In this document: piece after piece, positions 8,177 to 17,311 of the stretch
Numbering within the stretch: position 1 is the stretch's first letter
How the letters are laid out: each line of letters starts with the position of its first letter
Source: Sphingorhabdus rigui
GTDB taxonomy: Bacteria > Pseudomonadota > Alphaproteobacteria > Sphingomonadales > Sphingomonadaceae
DNA length: 64,000 nt
Reading direction: 5' to 3'
Assembly: GCF_014196595.1 (NCBI RefSeq)
Contig: NZ_JACIEA010000002.1
Coordinates: 136,291 to 200,290 of the forward strand
The notes under the pieces: model-generated
The model's input: only the letters and a program-made list of their open reading frames with translations
Databases searched by the model: none
Told to the model about the DNA's origin: nothing
Translations under genes and position numbers: made by a program

Positions 8177-9295
8177 TTACCCGAGCAACAACGGCGCAAG
8201 CTTTGCGCGTTGCCATGCAGCATCGCCGAATTGAGAAGCGTGGAATATCGCGGCACGGCGGTGTAACCCTGCATCGCAATCATGGGTAAAGCCAAAGCCA
8301 CCGTGGAACTGGATCGCGCGGTCGGCAGCAAAGCTGTAGGTCCCATCTGCGGCGGCTTTCGCCATCCGCACGGCGATTTCGCCCATCCCCTGATCGCTAA
8401 AACTGTTCGCGGCGCTGTACAAATGCGACCGCGCTTTTTCATAGTCGACATAAGCGTCCACGGTAGGGTGTTTGAGCGCCTGATACTCACCAATGATTTT
8501 GCCGAATTGTTTGCGCGTTTGCAGATAGCTGACGGTGTAATCGATCACGCTTTGCGCGCCGCCGCACATTTCGGCGCTCTGCAACAGGTTGGCGGCTTGC
8601 TCGACATGCGCCAATGTGGACGCAGCACGCGCGACGTCCAGCAATGCGGTGCTGGGTACCGACAGACCATCGAGTGACACCGCAAAGCTGCGTTTGGTTT
8701 CGTCAATGATGGACTCCCGGCGCAGACGGCCAGCGACATCATCTGCGGTCAAAGCAACAAGCGCTGGTTTTCCGTCCAGCATGACCGATGCGATAATGAC
8801 ATCCGCGCTTTGCGCCCAAAGCACAAACTGCTTTTCACCGGACAACAGGATGCTGTCGCCATCAAACTTGGCCGTCGCGGTGATGTTCAGCAGATCCCAG
8901 TCGCCATGCGCCTCGGATAGCGCGAGCGAACCAATGGCCCCTTCGGCAAGCTTTGGTAGCCATTCCGCGCGCTGCGCGTCTGTGCCGCCAGCGATGAGCG
9001 CCTGCGCAGCCAGCGTGGATGCGACCAACGGCGACGCCATCAAATGCCGCCCCATTTGTTCCACCACCGGCACGACTTCGGCCATGGTCAGTCCGACGCC
9101 ATTATGTGCTTCTGGAATAGCGATTGCCGTCCATCCCAAAGCCGCAACTTCAGCCCAGATGTCGGCGTCATAGCCAAGATCGCTTTCCATCAACTTGCGG
9201 ACGCGATCGATTGGCGATTTGTCACGACAAAAAGTCGTCGCCACATCCAGCAACTCAATCTGCTCTTCGCTATATCCTAAGCCAGGCATCTGCAT
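8177..9295 (-). CDS. Acyl-CoA dehydrogenase family protein
   Basis: Protein of 372 aa with acyl-CoA dehydrogenase architecture: N-terminal helical domain, middle beta domain (LALSEAHGDWD, about 118-128) and C-terminal helices with HGGFGFTHDCDAGLHRRA near the end. It lacks the C-terminal EGT catalytic glutamate seen in the dehydrogenase at 2431-3576, as in FadE-type proteins that work in heteromeric pairs; no partner lies beside it here. Start ATG at 9295 is supported by GAGGAGGG six bases upstream. Substrate unknown; probably a CoA ester of a fatty or steroid-like acid. Confidence 0.85.
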   Translation of the reverse strand: MQMPGLGYSEEQIELLDVATTFCRDKSPIDRVRKLMESDLGYDADIWAEVAALGWTAIAIPEAHNGVGLTMAEVVPVVEQMGRHLMASPLVASTLAAQALIAGGTDAQRAEWLPKLAEGAIGSLALSEAHGDWDLLNITATAKFDGDSILLSGEKQFVLWAQSADVIIASVMLDGKPALVALTADDVAGRLRRESIIDETKRSFAVSLDGLSVPSTALLDVARAASTLAHVEQAANLLQSAEMCGGAQSVIDYTVSYLQTRKQFGKIIGEYQALKHPTVDAYVDYEKARSHLYSAANSFSDQGMGEIAVRMAKAAADGTYSFAADRAIQFHGGFGFTHDCDAGLHRRAAIFHASQFGDAAWQRAKLAPLLLG

Positions 9296-9358
9296 GTCAT
9301 TCCCTCCTCGCGCCGTTACATCCTCTATGGCGCGAGGAGATGGACAAAATCAAGGCGA

Positions 9359-9376
9359 TTTAACCGACCAGTTAAA
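9359..9376. promoter_or_regulatory. Palindrome upstream of acyl-CoA dehydrogenase
   Basis: Inverted repeat with arms TTTAAC and GTTAAA and a 6-base centre CGACCA, located 64 bases before the ATG of the leftward acyl-CoA dehydrogenase and just after the PhoD stop. It has the size and symmetry of a TetR-type operator of acyl-CoA metabolism genes; the regulator is unknown. Confidence 0.35.
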
Positions 9377-9383
9377 CAGCGCC

Positions 9384-11009
9384 TTATGCCTGTTCGAGAA
9401 CTTTGCGGCCTGGGCGGACTTTCATTTTGTGGCCAGCCTTGGTGGCGAGGGACACATCCTTAATCGTCTGCATGAATACCCATTCGTTCGTCGCAGCCTG
9501 TGGCGTCAGCGCCAAGTGCATGTAGCCACGGTTGGATGTGTCCACCCAGCGCAATTCCTGTTTACTGCCTTCGAGCAGTCCGCGCGCCACAGTTGACGGG
9601 TCCGTCCCTTGCGTTGCGCTTTCAAAGCCGGGTGAAGACACGCTGTGGCCGCCAAATTCTACACCAGCGGGCTTGCCACCTTCGGGCAGGTCAAAAGCCC
9701 ATGCATTGTGGCTGTCGCCCGTGATCACGACAAGGTTGGCATCCGCGCGCTGCGCAGCGGTCAATATGCGTGAACGTGCCGCTGGGTATCCGCCCCAATT
9801 GTCGAGATTGTAAGGCAGGCCCGCCTTCGCCGCAGCGATGCCCTGACGCACAAAGTTACGTGTGCGTTCGGGCGCATCTTTCGGGAACCAGTCAATGGCG
9901 GATTCCGGGGTGTAATTATAGCCCATATTGGTACCCGACCCCAGGACAGTCCAGGTCGATGTGTTGCGGCCTATGCTGCGCGAAAGCCATGCTTCCTGTT
10001 CCGATCCAAACATGGTCATCGACGGATCTCGCCATGCGCCATCACGAAACTCGGCAAACGCCTTTGCCGGGTCTGCCGCGCGCATCAGGTCGCCATGAAA
10101 ATAGGGTTTTGAGCGCGCAACCGCTCGCGTGTCGGTGCGGTAATATGTCGCGAGGTCGCCGATGGCATATTCTTTCCACGGCTGTTCGCCGACGGGCAGC
10201 CATTCGCGCCACACCTGCATCGCTGCGTTGCGCCGCGCGCTCCAGTCACCTTCGTCTACGCTGTGGTTCTGCGCGCCGCCTTCCCAGCTGTCATTTGCCG
10301 TTTCATGATCATCGGTGTTCACGATCATCGGGAAATTGGCGTGCAGTGCCTGCAATTGCGGATCAGCCCGATAGCTGGAATAGCGCAAGCGATAATCCGC
10401 CAGCGTCAGGATTTCGTCAGCGGGGAAAAGGCGCGCCGCAAATTTCGCGCCGCCATCATAGCCACCGCGTCCATATTCATAGATATAGTCACCCATGTGC
10501 AGCACAAGGTCGATGTCCCTGCGTGCTGCCGCATGGCCATAAGCGTTGAATTCGCCAAAACCCAAGTTGGAGCATGAAAAAATTGCGATGTTGAAATTCG
10601 ACGTTTTGCCAACGGGCAATGTCTTCGTGCGTCCAACGGGCGATATGCTGCCGTCGGGGGCAATGAAGCGGAACCAGTGCCATTTGCCCGGCGCGAGATT
10701 ATCGACCGTAATCTTCACGGTGTGGTCGCGCCATGGACCTGTCACCATTTGGCCGCCGCCGGCTATCTTCGAAAAATCCTGGCTTTCGGAAATTTCGACG
10801 CGGACTTTGGATGGACCGCCGGTCGGGTTTACATAACGTGTCCACAACAGCACGGAGTCGGGGCCAGGCTCACCGCTGGCAACATTGTGCGTAAAACCGG
10901 TAAGGCCAAGCAGCGTTTGCGCCATGGCGGCTCCGCCCGGCAGCAATAAGCCGCCAATGCCAAAGCCAGCAGTTGCCAACAAATTGCGGCGATTGATAAA
11001 AAATGACAT
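9384..11009 (-). CDS. phoD: PhoD-like alkaline phosphatase/phosphodiesterase, Tat-exported
   Basis: Protein of 541 aa with a twin-arginine signal (NRRNLLATAG at 6-15, hydrophobic stretch, AMAQ cleavage region at about 28-31), so periplasmic or released. The PhoD core is visible: FSCSNLGFG, HMGDYIYEYG, NTDDHETANDSWEGG and ITGDSHNAWAF carry the metal-binding Asp, His and Asn residues. PhoD enzymes hydrolyse phosphomonoesters and diesters using Ca/Fe. RBS GGGGGAG precedes ATG. The neighbouring acyl-CoA dehydrogenase downstream is probably unrelated. No Pho box was recognised. Confidence 0.88.
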   Translation of the reverse strand: MSFFINRRNLLATAGFGIGGLLLPGGAAMAQTLLGLTGFTHNVASGEPGPDSVLLWTRYVNPTGGPSKVRVEISESQDFSKIAGGGQMVTGPWRDHTVKITVDNLAPGKWHWFRFIAPDGSISPVGRTKTLPVGKTSNFNIAIFSCSNLGFGEFNAYGHAAARRDIDLVLHMGDYIYEYGRGGYDGGAKFAARLFPADEILTLADYRLRYSSYRADPQLQALHANFPMIVNTDDHETANDSWEGGAQNHSVDEGDWSARRNAAMQVWREWLPVGEQPWKEYAIGDLATYYRTDTRAVARSKPYFHGDLMRAADPAKAFAEFRDGAWRDPSMTMFGSEQEAWLSRSIGRNTSTWTVLGSGTNMGYNYTPESAIDWFPKDAPERTRNFVRQGIAAAKAGLPYNLDNWGGYPAARSRILTAAQRADANLVVITGDSHNAWAFDLPEGGKPAGVEFGGHSVSSPGFESATQGTDPSTVARGLLEGSKQELRWVDTSNRGYMHLALTPQAATNEWVFMQTIKDVSLATKAGHKMKVRPGRKVLEQA

Positions 11010-11211
11010 CCCGTGCTCCCCCGATTCAATAATGTGTGTATCGCGCTAGACAGTTGCTGTTGCAACCGTGTGACATGAAATCCATTCATGCCCGTTGATG
11101 ATATATGAAGCGGTCACAGTTGCGTGCGCAGCGACCATAATTCGGGAAAGGCGCGCTTGGACACGATGCTGTTCAAATAACTGACACCCGCCATCCCGCA
11201 ACCTTACTGTT

Positions 11212-11808
11212 TCAAATGAAACTATCCACCCACTTTTCGGCCAGTGCCTCGGCTTCAGCAACACTGAACGGCGCGTTGCCCAAACTCAGTTCCAACCACA
11301 AGCCATCGACCAACGCCGTCAGCGCCACAGCGGCCAGCCGTGTATCCTTCGGCGCGTTGGGACAGGCGGATATCAGCCGTTCAATATCTTGCCGGTTTTC
11401 CGCGTACAGCTCATCATGGATTTGTCCGATTATCGGCGTCGTTCGCGACAGGCTCCAAAAGGCGAGCCATGTGGCGAGCAAAGCAGGGTCGGCAATGGGT
11501 TCACGAAAACTGGCGGTGATAAACCCCAGCAATCGCCCTCGCGGATCTGTTTCGGGAACCATAACAACGGCCGCGTGCATCGCTGCGGCAACGCGTGTCC
11601 CCGTCGTCCGATATGTTTCCGCGACGAGCGCATCAATTCCATCGAAATAATGCCGCAGCAATCCCGGTGACACGCCCGCTTCCAAGCAGATCGCACGTAC
11701 TGATACGCCCTGCGCTCCATGCGTTCCCAGACAGCGCGCACAGGCCGCGATTAAGGCGTCTCGGCGGGTATCAGCGCTTTCGCGGGTGAAGGCTTGTCGC
11801 GCGCTCAT
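11212..11808 (-). CDS. TetR/AcrR family regulator, BetI-like
   Basis: About 198 aa from ATG at 11808; an in-frame GTG at 11823 is the alternative and neither has a clear ribosome site. The N-terminal helix-turn-helix contains GAQGVSVRAICLEAGVSPG followed by LLRHYFDGIDALVAETY, typical of TetR. The C-terminal half (FREPIADPALLATWLAFWSL, VDGLWLELSLG) resembles the BetI-type ligand domain. Divergent from the Rieske gene, with a palindrome in the narrow gap, so it probably represses itself and the Rieske/FAD pair. Confidence 0.85.
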   Translation of the reverse strand: MSARQAFTRESADTRRDALIAACARCLGTHGAQGVSVRAICLEAGVSPGLLRHYFDGIDALVAETYRTTGTRVAAAMHAAVVMVPETDPRGRLLGFITASFREPIADPALLATWLAFWSLSRTTPIIGQIHDELYAENRQDIERLISACPNAPKDTRLAAVALTALVDGLWLELSLGNAPFSVAEAEALAEKWVDSFI

Positions 11809-11815
11809 CCAGTTG

Positions 11816-11831
11816 TTATACACTCGTATAA
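11816..11831. promoter_or_regulatory. Candidate TetR operator palindrome
   Basis: Perfect inverted repeat TTATAC-ACTC-GTATAA between the divergent TetR gene and the Rieske gene. It lies 8 bases upstream of the regulator ATG at 11808 and immediately before the Rieske ribosome site. Position and symmetry suit binding by the adjacent TetR dimer, blocking transcription in both directions. Confidence 0.5.
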
Positions 11832-11844
11832 TAAGGAGGGCAAG

Positions 11845-13005
11845 ATGTCCGAATCAGACCTGCACATTGAGCGTGACAATCTGGACGGCTGGAGCCTGCC
11901 AGCATGGACCTATAACGACCCTGAATTTGCAGCACTTGAGGTAGAACGGATTTTCCGTCCCTCATGGCAAGTCGTCTGCCATGTCAGCGATGTCGCAAAC
12001 AGTGGCGACTGGCATAGCCTCGATTATATTGGCGAAAGCGTCATCGTCGTGCGCGGGGCAGATCAGGTGTTGCGCGCCTTTACCAATGTCTGCCGTCACC
12101 GGGGCAGCCGCTTGGTCGATGGTTCGGGCGGATGCGCCAAGAAACTTGTGTGCCCTTATCATGCCTGGACCTATGATCTTGATGGGCGTCTGACGGGTGT
12201 TCCTGACAGCGCGTCCTACCCCACTTTGGACAAGGACAAAGCGGGTCTTGTGCCGGTCGACATGGAAATCTGGCGTGGCTTTGTTTTTGTCCGCCTGGAA
12301 AGCGGCGGCCCGTCGGTCTCCGACATGATGGCGCCCTATGAAGACCAAGTCGCACCGTATCGTTTTGAAGAACTCAGGGCGCTTGGCCGTGTGACGATGC
12401 GACCGCGCGATGTGAACTGGAAAAATGTCGGCGACAATTATTCCGATGGCCTTCACATTCCGGTGGCGCATCCCGGCCTCACGCGGCTGTTCGGCAAAAG
12501 CTACGGCATTGAGGCGGAGCCACATGTCGACCGCATGTGGGGCGACCTTGTTGACCGGCCATCGGCCAACTGGTCAGAGCGCGGGTATCAGAACCTGTTG
12601 CCGCCAGTGCCGCACCTGCCCGCCGCCAACCAGAAACGCTGGTTATATTTCAAACTGTGGCCATCGGTCGCGTTCGACATTTATCCCGATCAAGTCGATT
12701 TCATGCAATGGCTGCCAACTGGCCCCACCAGCTGTGTGATCCGCGAGATTAGCTACGTCTTACCTGATGACCGCCGCGAAATGCGCGCTGCACGCTATCT
12801 CAACTGGCGGATTAACCGCCAAGTAAATGCGGAGGATACCGCCCTCATCACCCGCGTGCAGCACGGCATGGCCAGCCAAAGCTTTTCCATGGGTCCGCTG
12901 TCCGACAAGGAAGTTTGCCTCAAAAGCTTCTGTCGCCAAATTCGCAATATCATTCCCGAAGCGCGCCTCGAACAACGCCCTGCGCAGGGCTGGAGCAAAA
13001 AATGA
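11845..13005 (+). CDS. Rieske aromatic-ring-hydroxylating oxygenase, alpha subunit
   Basis: Protein of 386 aa from ATG at 11845, which follows a strong AAGGAGG. The Rieske cluster ligands are C83, H85, C103 and H106 (CRHRGSRL and CPYHAW), and the mononuclear iron site is in NVGDNYSDGLHIPVAHPG with H204 and H209. Such subunits hydroxylate or demethylate aromatic or quaternary-amine substrates with electrons from a separate reductase. No reductase or beta subunit is adjacent; instead an FAD oxidoreductase gene overlaps by ATGA. Substrate unknown. Confidence 0.9.
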   Translation: MSESDLHIERDNLDGWSLPAWTYNDPEFAALEVERIFRPSWQVVCHVSDVANSGDWHSLDYIGESVIVVRGADQVLRAFTNVCRHRGSRLVDGSGGCAKKLVCPYHAWTYDLDGRLTGVPDSASYPTLDKDKAGLVPVDMEIWRGFVFVRLESGGPSVSDMMAPYEDQVAPYRFEELRALGRVTMRPRDVNWKNVGDNYSDGLHIPVAHPGLTRLFGKSYGIEAEPHVDRMWGDLVDRPSANWSERGYQNLLPPVPHLPAANQKRWLYFKLWPSVAFDIYPDQVDFMQWLPTGPTSCVIREISYVLPDDRREMRAARYLNWRINRQVNAEDTALITRVQHGMASQSFSMGPLSDKEVCLKSFCRQIRNIIPEARLEQRPAQGWSKK

Positions 13006-14621
13006 CACAAAAATATGACGCGCTCATCATTGGCGCTGGCCACAATGGCCTTGTCTGCGCCTTTTATCTGGCACGCGCTGGTCTAAAGGTCCGTATCGTC
13101 GAACGCCGTGATGTTGTGGGCGGCGCAGCCGTCACCGAAGAATTCCACCCCGGTTTCCGCAACTCGGTCGCAAGCTACACCGTCAGCCTGCTTCAGCCGA
13201 AGGTCATTTCGGACATGAAACTGGCCGACCATGGCTACCGTGTCATTGAACGCCCGATATCGAATTTCCTGCCGCAAGAAGATGGCGGCTATTTGAAACT
13301 GGGTGGCGGGCTTGAGCGCACGCAAGCCGAATTTGCGCGCTTTTCAAAACATGACGCCGCAGTCCTTCCCGAATATTATGATATGTTGGAAGGTGTTGCC
13401 GACGTCCTGCGCGATCTTGCGCTGAAATCGCCGCCCAATGTCGGTGACGGGCTGAAAACATTCATCGACGCTGCCGTGCAGGGACGCGGGCTGATGAAGC
13501 TCAACCTGTCGCAGCAACGTGACGTGCTTGAACTGTTCACAAAATCGGCACGCAGCTTCCTCGACAGCTGGTTCGAAAGCGAAGCGGTCAAGGCGGCGTT
13601 CGGTTTCGACGCGGTCGTCGGCAACTATGCCAGCCCGGATACGCCCGGCAGCGCCTATGTTTTGCTCCACCACGTCTTTGGCGAAGTGAACGGCAACAAG
13701 GGCGCATGGGGGCATAGCATTGGCGGCATGGGCGCGATTACGCAAATCATGGCGAAGGTGTGTGTTGCCCTTGGCGTGGAAATCAGCCTTGAAGCGCCTG
13801 TGTCCCGCGTGCTGGTCGATGGCGAAAAAGTGGCTGGCGTCCGCTTGGAAAGTGGCGAGGAAATTGTCGCCGATCGCGTGATCTCCAACGTTGGGCCCAA
13901 GCTGTTGTATGAACGCATGTTCGACGACGCCGACTTAAAACCCGAATTCAAACGCCGCGTAAAAGGGTTCAAGGCGGGCAGCGGTACATTCCGTATGAAT
14001 GTCGCGCTTTCAGAACTGCCCAAGTTTACGTGCTTGCCCGAACCCGGCGAACACCATCAATCGGGTATCATCATTGCGCCCACACTTGATTATATGGACC
14101 GCGCGTTTCTCGATGCAAAGCGCGATGGCTGGTCGCAAAAGCCGATTGTCGAGATGCTCATCCCGTCAATCATCGACGACAGCCTCGCGCCTGCGGGGCA
14201 ACATGTCGCAAGCCTGTTCTGCCAGCAATTTGCGCCAGAGCTTCCGGATAATGCCGATGGTTCCAAACGCGATTGGGATGCCGAAGAGGGCAAGGCAGCC
14301 GATGTCATCATCGACACTGTAGAGGCCTATGCACCGGGTTTCCGCGCATCCGTCCTTGGCCGGCAGATACTGAGCCCCAAGGGCCTCGAACGCAAATTCG
14401 GGCTTGTCGGCGGTGACATCATGCACGGCAATATGAGCCTCGACCAATTGTGGTCAGCACGCCCGATATTGGGCCATGGCGCGTATCGCGGACCGTTGAA
14501 GGGCCTGTATATGTGCGGTGCGGGCAGCCACCCCGGCGGCGGTGTTACCGGCGCTCCGGGCCATAATTGTGCAGCTGAAGTTCTGGCCGACAGAGGCATC
14601 CTGAAACGGATCTTCGGCTAA
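13002..14621 (+). CDS. FAD-dependent oxidoreductase, phytoene-desaturase/PYROXD2-like
   Basis: Protein of 539 aa from ATG at 13002, overlapping the Rieske stop as ATGA. A dinucleotide-binding fold opens it (DALIIGAGHNGLVCAFYLAR, then E and R of the ADP-ribose site, and RRDVVGGAAVTEE). The C-terminus LYMCGAGSHPGGGVTGAPGH is the FAD-binding end typical of phytoene-desaturase-like and PYROXD2-like enzymes. These perform flavin-dependent desaturation or oxidation. Translational coupling with the Rieske protein suggests consecutive steps on one substrate, which I cannot name. A long upstream in-frame extension is inside the Rieske gene and is rejected. Confidence 0.85.
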   Translation: MTQKYDALIIGAGHNGLVCAFYLARAGLKVRIVERRDVVGGAAVTEEFHPGFRNSVASYTVSLLQPKVISDMKLADHGYRVIERPISNFLPQEDGGYLKLGGGLERTQAEFARFSKHDAAVLPEYYDMLEGVADVLRDLALKSPPNVGDGLKTFIDAAVQGRGLMKLNLSQQRDVLELFTKSARSFLDSWFESEAVKAAFGFDAVVGNYASPDTPGSAYVLLHHVFGEVNGNKGAWGHSIGGMGAITQIMAKVCVALGVEISLEAPVSRVLVDGEKVAGVRLESGEEIVADRVISNVGPKLLYERMFDDADLKPEFKRRVKGFKAGSGTFRMNVALSELPKFTCLPEPGEHHQSGIIIAPTLDYMDRAFLDAKRDGWSQKPIVEMLIPSIIDDSLAPAGQHVASLFCQQFAPELPDNADGSKRDWDAEEGKAADVIIDTVEAYAPGFRASVLGRQILSPKGLERKFGLVGGDIMHGNMSLDQLWSARPILGHGAYRGPLKGLYMCGAGSHPGGGVTGAPGHNCAAEVLADRGILKRIFG

Positions 14622-14633
14622 CGCATAATAAAA

Positions 14634-14659
14634 AAGCCGGATCTATGCAGATCCGGCTT
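14634..14659. terminator. Intrinsic terminator between convergent genes
   Basis: Perfect 11-bp stem AAGCCGGATCT / AGATCCGGCTT with loop ATGC. A run of A on the left gives a U-tract for leftward transcription (TonB receptor gene); rightward the hairpin directly follows the FAD oxidoreductase stop by 12 bases. Confidence 0.75.
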
Positions 14660-14717
14660 CTCCCCCCTGTCGCTGTTGGCGACAAACTTTATGTCGTTCA
14701 TTTAATGACGAATTTCA

Positions 14718-14753
14718 GCTTTCTTCCCTACAAATTTTTGCAGGGAAGAAAAG
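14718..14753. terminator. Second inverted repeat near end of TonB receptor gene
   Basis: Stem TTTCTTCCCT (14720-14729) and AGGGAAGAAA (14742-14751) around an AT-rich 12-base loop, 11 bases beyond the TonB receptor stop in the leftward direction. It may be a first terminator or an mRNA 3'-end-protecting hairpin. Confidence 0.45.
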
Positions 14754-14763
14754 CGAACAATTG

Positions 14764-17190
14764 TCAAAAATCGCGTGTTAACTTCACGCCGATCAGCCGT
14801 GGCTTGATCAGTACGTCGTAAAACGCACCGCCAGTTGGCGTCGAAGGCGTCACGTCCGTACCGCAAACCGTTTCAAGGCACTGGACGCCTGTGTTTACGA
14901 CACCGCGTGTGTCGAACAGGTTGGTCGCAAATGCCTCGATTGACCATAGGTCGCTCTTTACGCCAACGGAGAAGTCAGCGGTCGTATAGGCGCCTAAATC
15001 GCCCTTGATTGCATTTTGCGCAGGCCGCAAATCGCTCTTGCGACTTCCAATATGGTTCACGGCAAATTGCACATGACCATCCCAGTCAGCGACGGGGAAT
15101 TCGTAACGCGCGATGGCGTTGCCCTTCAACTTGGCAGTCACAGGTAGGCGCGATCCAGCAGACGCGAGCAAGGAATTGCCCGGTGTCGAACAATCGAAAT
15201 TCGCGTTGGCAATGGCGCAGAAGTCACGGCGAATTTGCGCGTCGTTATAACTGAAGCCAGTGTTGATGCTGAAGCCGCCGGCACGGAAGCCTGCATCCAT
15301 TTCAACACCGCGAATACGCGAAATACCGGCATTGCGGATTTCCGTAAGGCCGTTTGCGCCGAGGAAGGACAGCTGAATATTATTCCAGTCTTCCTGGAAC
15401 ACTGCGCCGTTCCAGCGGAACGCACCGAATGTGGTTTTCCAACCCAATTCATAATTGTCCAACTCGTCCGAGCCATAAGGTGGCAGGGTACCGCGACGGT
15501 TGATGCCGCCTGGGCGGAAACCACGCGACCATGTTGCATAGAGCAGCACGTCGTCGTTGACCTTGTACGTGGCGTTCAGCTTGTGAATGAAGCCAGTGTC
15601 CGAAGTCGACTTGTCAACATTGGTACAAGGGCTGCCATCGACGAGGATCGGCACCGGTGTGCCGCTTGGATTGGCGCGACGTGTTGTGCCATCGGTGTTG
15701 AGGCAGGCGGCTTCACCGGTTCGGCTTGAATAGCCGCTCGAAAATCCAAAGAAGCCCTGCAGCGAGTTATCGAATTTGTAATAACGCAGACCGCCGGTGA
15801 GCGAGAGCTTCTCCGTCAGGTCATAGGTCAATTCGCCAAATGCGGCATAATCGCGGTCAACGCGCTTCTGCATGGTCAACCAGATATTGCTGTCGGTTCC
15901 GGTAACCGTGATGGAATCGGCAATATTGTCGATGATGTAGTTTTGGTCGATAATATGCGACTGGCGCTGTGCAAACAGGCCACCAATGAACCGCACAGGT
16001 GCGTCTGCAGGGCTAGCAACACGCAATTCACCGAAGCTTTTCCTATACGTGTCAACGCCCTCAATATACTGGTTCGGGTTCACGAGGTTCCCGGCATTAT
16101 CGTAGAAATAATTGCCGTACCCAGCGAGCGCGTCATAGAAATAGGCATAATCGGAATAGTCCAATTGCGTTTCTGTCTTACGACGCAAATGTCCACCTGT
16201 TGCGGTCACATCCCAATTGCCGATCTTGCCTTCAACGGTCAGCGCGGCCTGAATCCATTTATCGCGGCTGCCCTCAGGGTTATACTGCACCGTTTGCAGT
16301 TCACCGGTTGTTTGGCCGGAACGTTCCTGTGAATAGCTGCCCTGGGTGTTCTGGACTTGGCCCATAAGCGTTGGCTTGATGGTCCAGTTTTCGTCCAGAT
16401 CAATGCCCAGCGCCAAACGTGCGCCATATGTTTCAGCGTCGTTAAAGTTCTTTTCAACTAACGCGGTATTGCTTTGGCGAATGCCTGAGCTGGCAAAGGT
16501 GCGCGCGCCCTGAATATTGTCGATATAGCCGCCATCATCGCGATACCAGCCGACCAAACGCGCTGCTGCGCCTTCGGCGATTGGCACGTTCACAAAGCCT
16601 TCGTAAATCGAACCGAAATCACCATGCGCAACATTGTTGAGTTCAACGCCTACGCTGCCGTAAAGTCCGGAAGGATCGGGCGCATTTGTTACCAGCTTCA
16701 ATGTACCAGCCATTGAGCTTGCGCCGTACAATGTGCCTTGGGGACCCGCCAGCGCTTCAACACGTGCAAGATCATAGGCGTGCAAATCAAGCGCGCCCTG
16801 AATGGTCGTGATCGGCATTTCGTCGAGATATGTGCCGACGGTCGGCAGCGATGCCGAGTGGTTCGCGTTTTCACCCGACGCTACGCCGCGGAAATACACC
16901 TGCGCAAAACCTGGTCCGCCTTGCTGAATGGTGACCGAAGGCAAAAACTTTACAACATCTTGCAATTCGCTGACCTGAAGCTGATCGAGCTTTTCATTAC
17001 CAATCGCGTTGATGGCAATTGGCACATCCTGCAGATTCTGTTCACGCTTTTGCGCAGTCACGACGATGACATTGCTGTCTGCGTCTGCGTCTGCTGCTTG
17101 CTGCGCCATAGCAGGCGCTGCGAAGGCGGTTGATGTCAACAGCAAGACGAGAGCTGTTCGGACGTTAGACTTCTGACTTTGTAGGCGCAT
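14764..17190 (-). CDS. TonB-dependent outer-membrane receptor
   Basis: About 808 aa from ATG at 17190, preceded by AAGGGAG. A signal peptide ends near AFAAPAMAQ. The plug domain follows (VIVVTAQKREQNLQDVPIAI, VYFRGVAS), then a long beta-barrel with alternating aromatic segments and a C-terminal RDF ending in phenylalanine, as required for outer-membrane insertion. Sphingomonad receptors of this class import poorly soluble organics or iron complexes. It is the last gene after XdhC, MocA-like and TPR sulfotransferase genes, with a 120-base gap that may hold its own promoter. Substrate unknown. Confidence 0.92.
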   Translation of the reverse strand: MRLQSQKSNVRTALVLLLTSTAFAAPAMAQQAADADADSNVIVVTAQKREQNLQDVPIAINAIGNEKLDQLQVSELQDVVKFLPSVTIQQGGPGFAQVYFRGVASGENANHSASLPTVGTYLDEMPITTIQGALDLHAYDLARVEALAGPQGTLYGASSMAGTLKLVTNAPDPSGLYGSVGVELNNVAHGDFGSIYEGFVNVPIAEGAAARLVGWYRDDGGYIDNIQGARTFASSGIRQSNTALVEKNFNDAETYGARLALGIDLDENWTIKPTLMGQVQNTQGSYSQERSGQTTGELQTVQYNPEGSRDKWIQAALTVEGKIGNWDVTATGGHLRRKTETQLDYSDYAYFYDALAGYGNYFYDNAGNLVNPNQYIEGVDTYRKSFGELRVASPADAPVRFIGGLFAQRQSHIIDQNYIIDNIADSITVTGTDSNIWLTMQKRVDRDYAAFGELTYDLTEKLSLTGGLRYYKFDNSLQGFFGFSSGYSSRTGEAACLNTDGTTRRANPSGTPVPILVDGSPCTNVDKSTSDTGFIHKLNATYKVNDDVLLYATWSRGFRPGGINRRGTLPPYGSDELDNYELGWKTTFGAFRWNGAVFQEDWNNIQLSFLGANGLTEIRNAGISRIRGVEMDAGFRAGGFSINTGFSYNDAQIRRDFCAIANANFDCSTPGNSLLASAGSRLPVTAKLKGNAIARYEFPVADWDGHVQFAVNHIGSRKSDLRPAQNAIKGDLGAYTTADFSVGVKSDLWSIEAFATNLFDTRGVVNTGVQCLETVCGTDVTPSTPTGGAFYDVLIKPRLIGVKLTRDF

Positions 17191-17311
17191 GCAGCGACAC
17201 TCCCTTGTTACCCTAAAATAAATAGGCTCCCAATTGCGTCCCCACGCAATATATTTTCGCTCTATCAGCCGTTTGCATACAATTTTCAATCATTGTGTTG
17301 CAACCCGGCAA

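Noticed and set aside
11827-11832. TATAAT as -10 box for the Rieske gene
   Set aside because: It would put the transcript start inside or after the ribosome site at 11833-11839; more likely part of the TetR palindrome.
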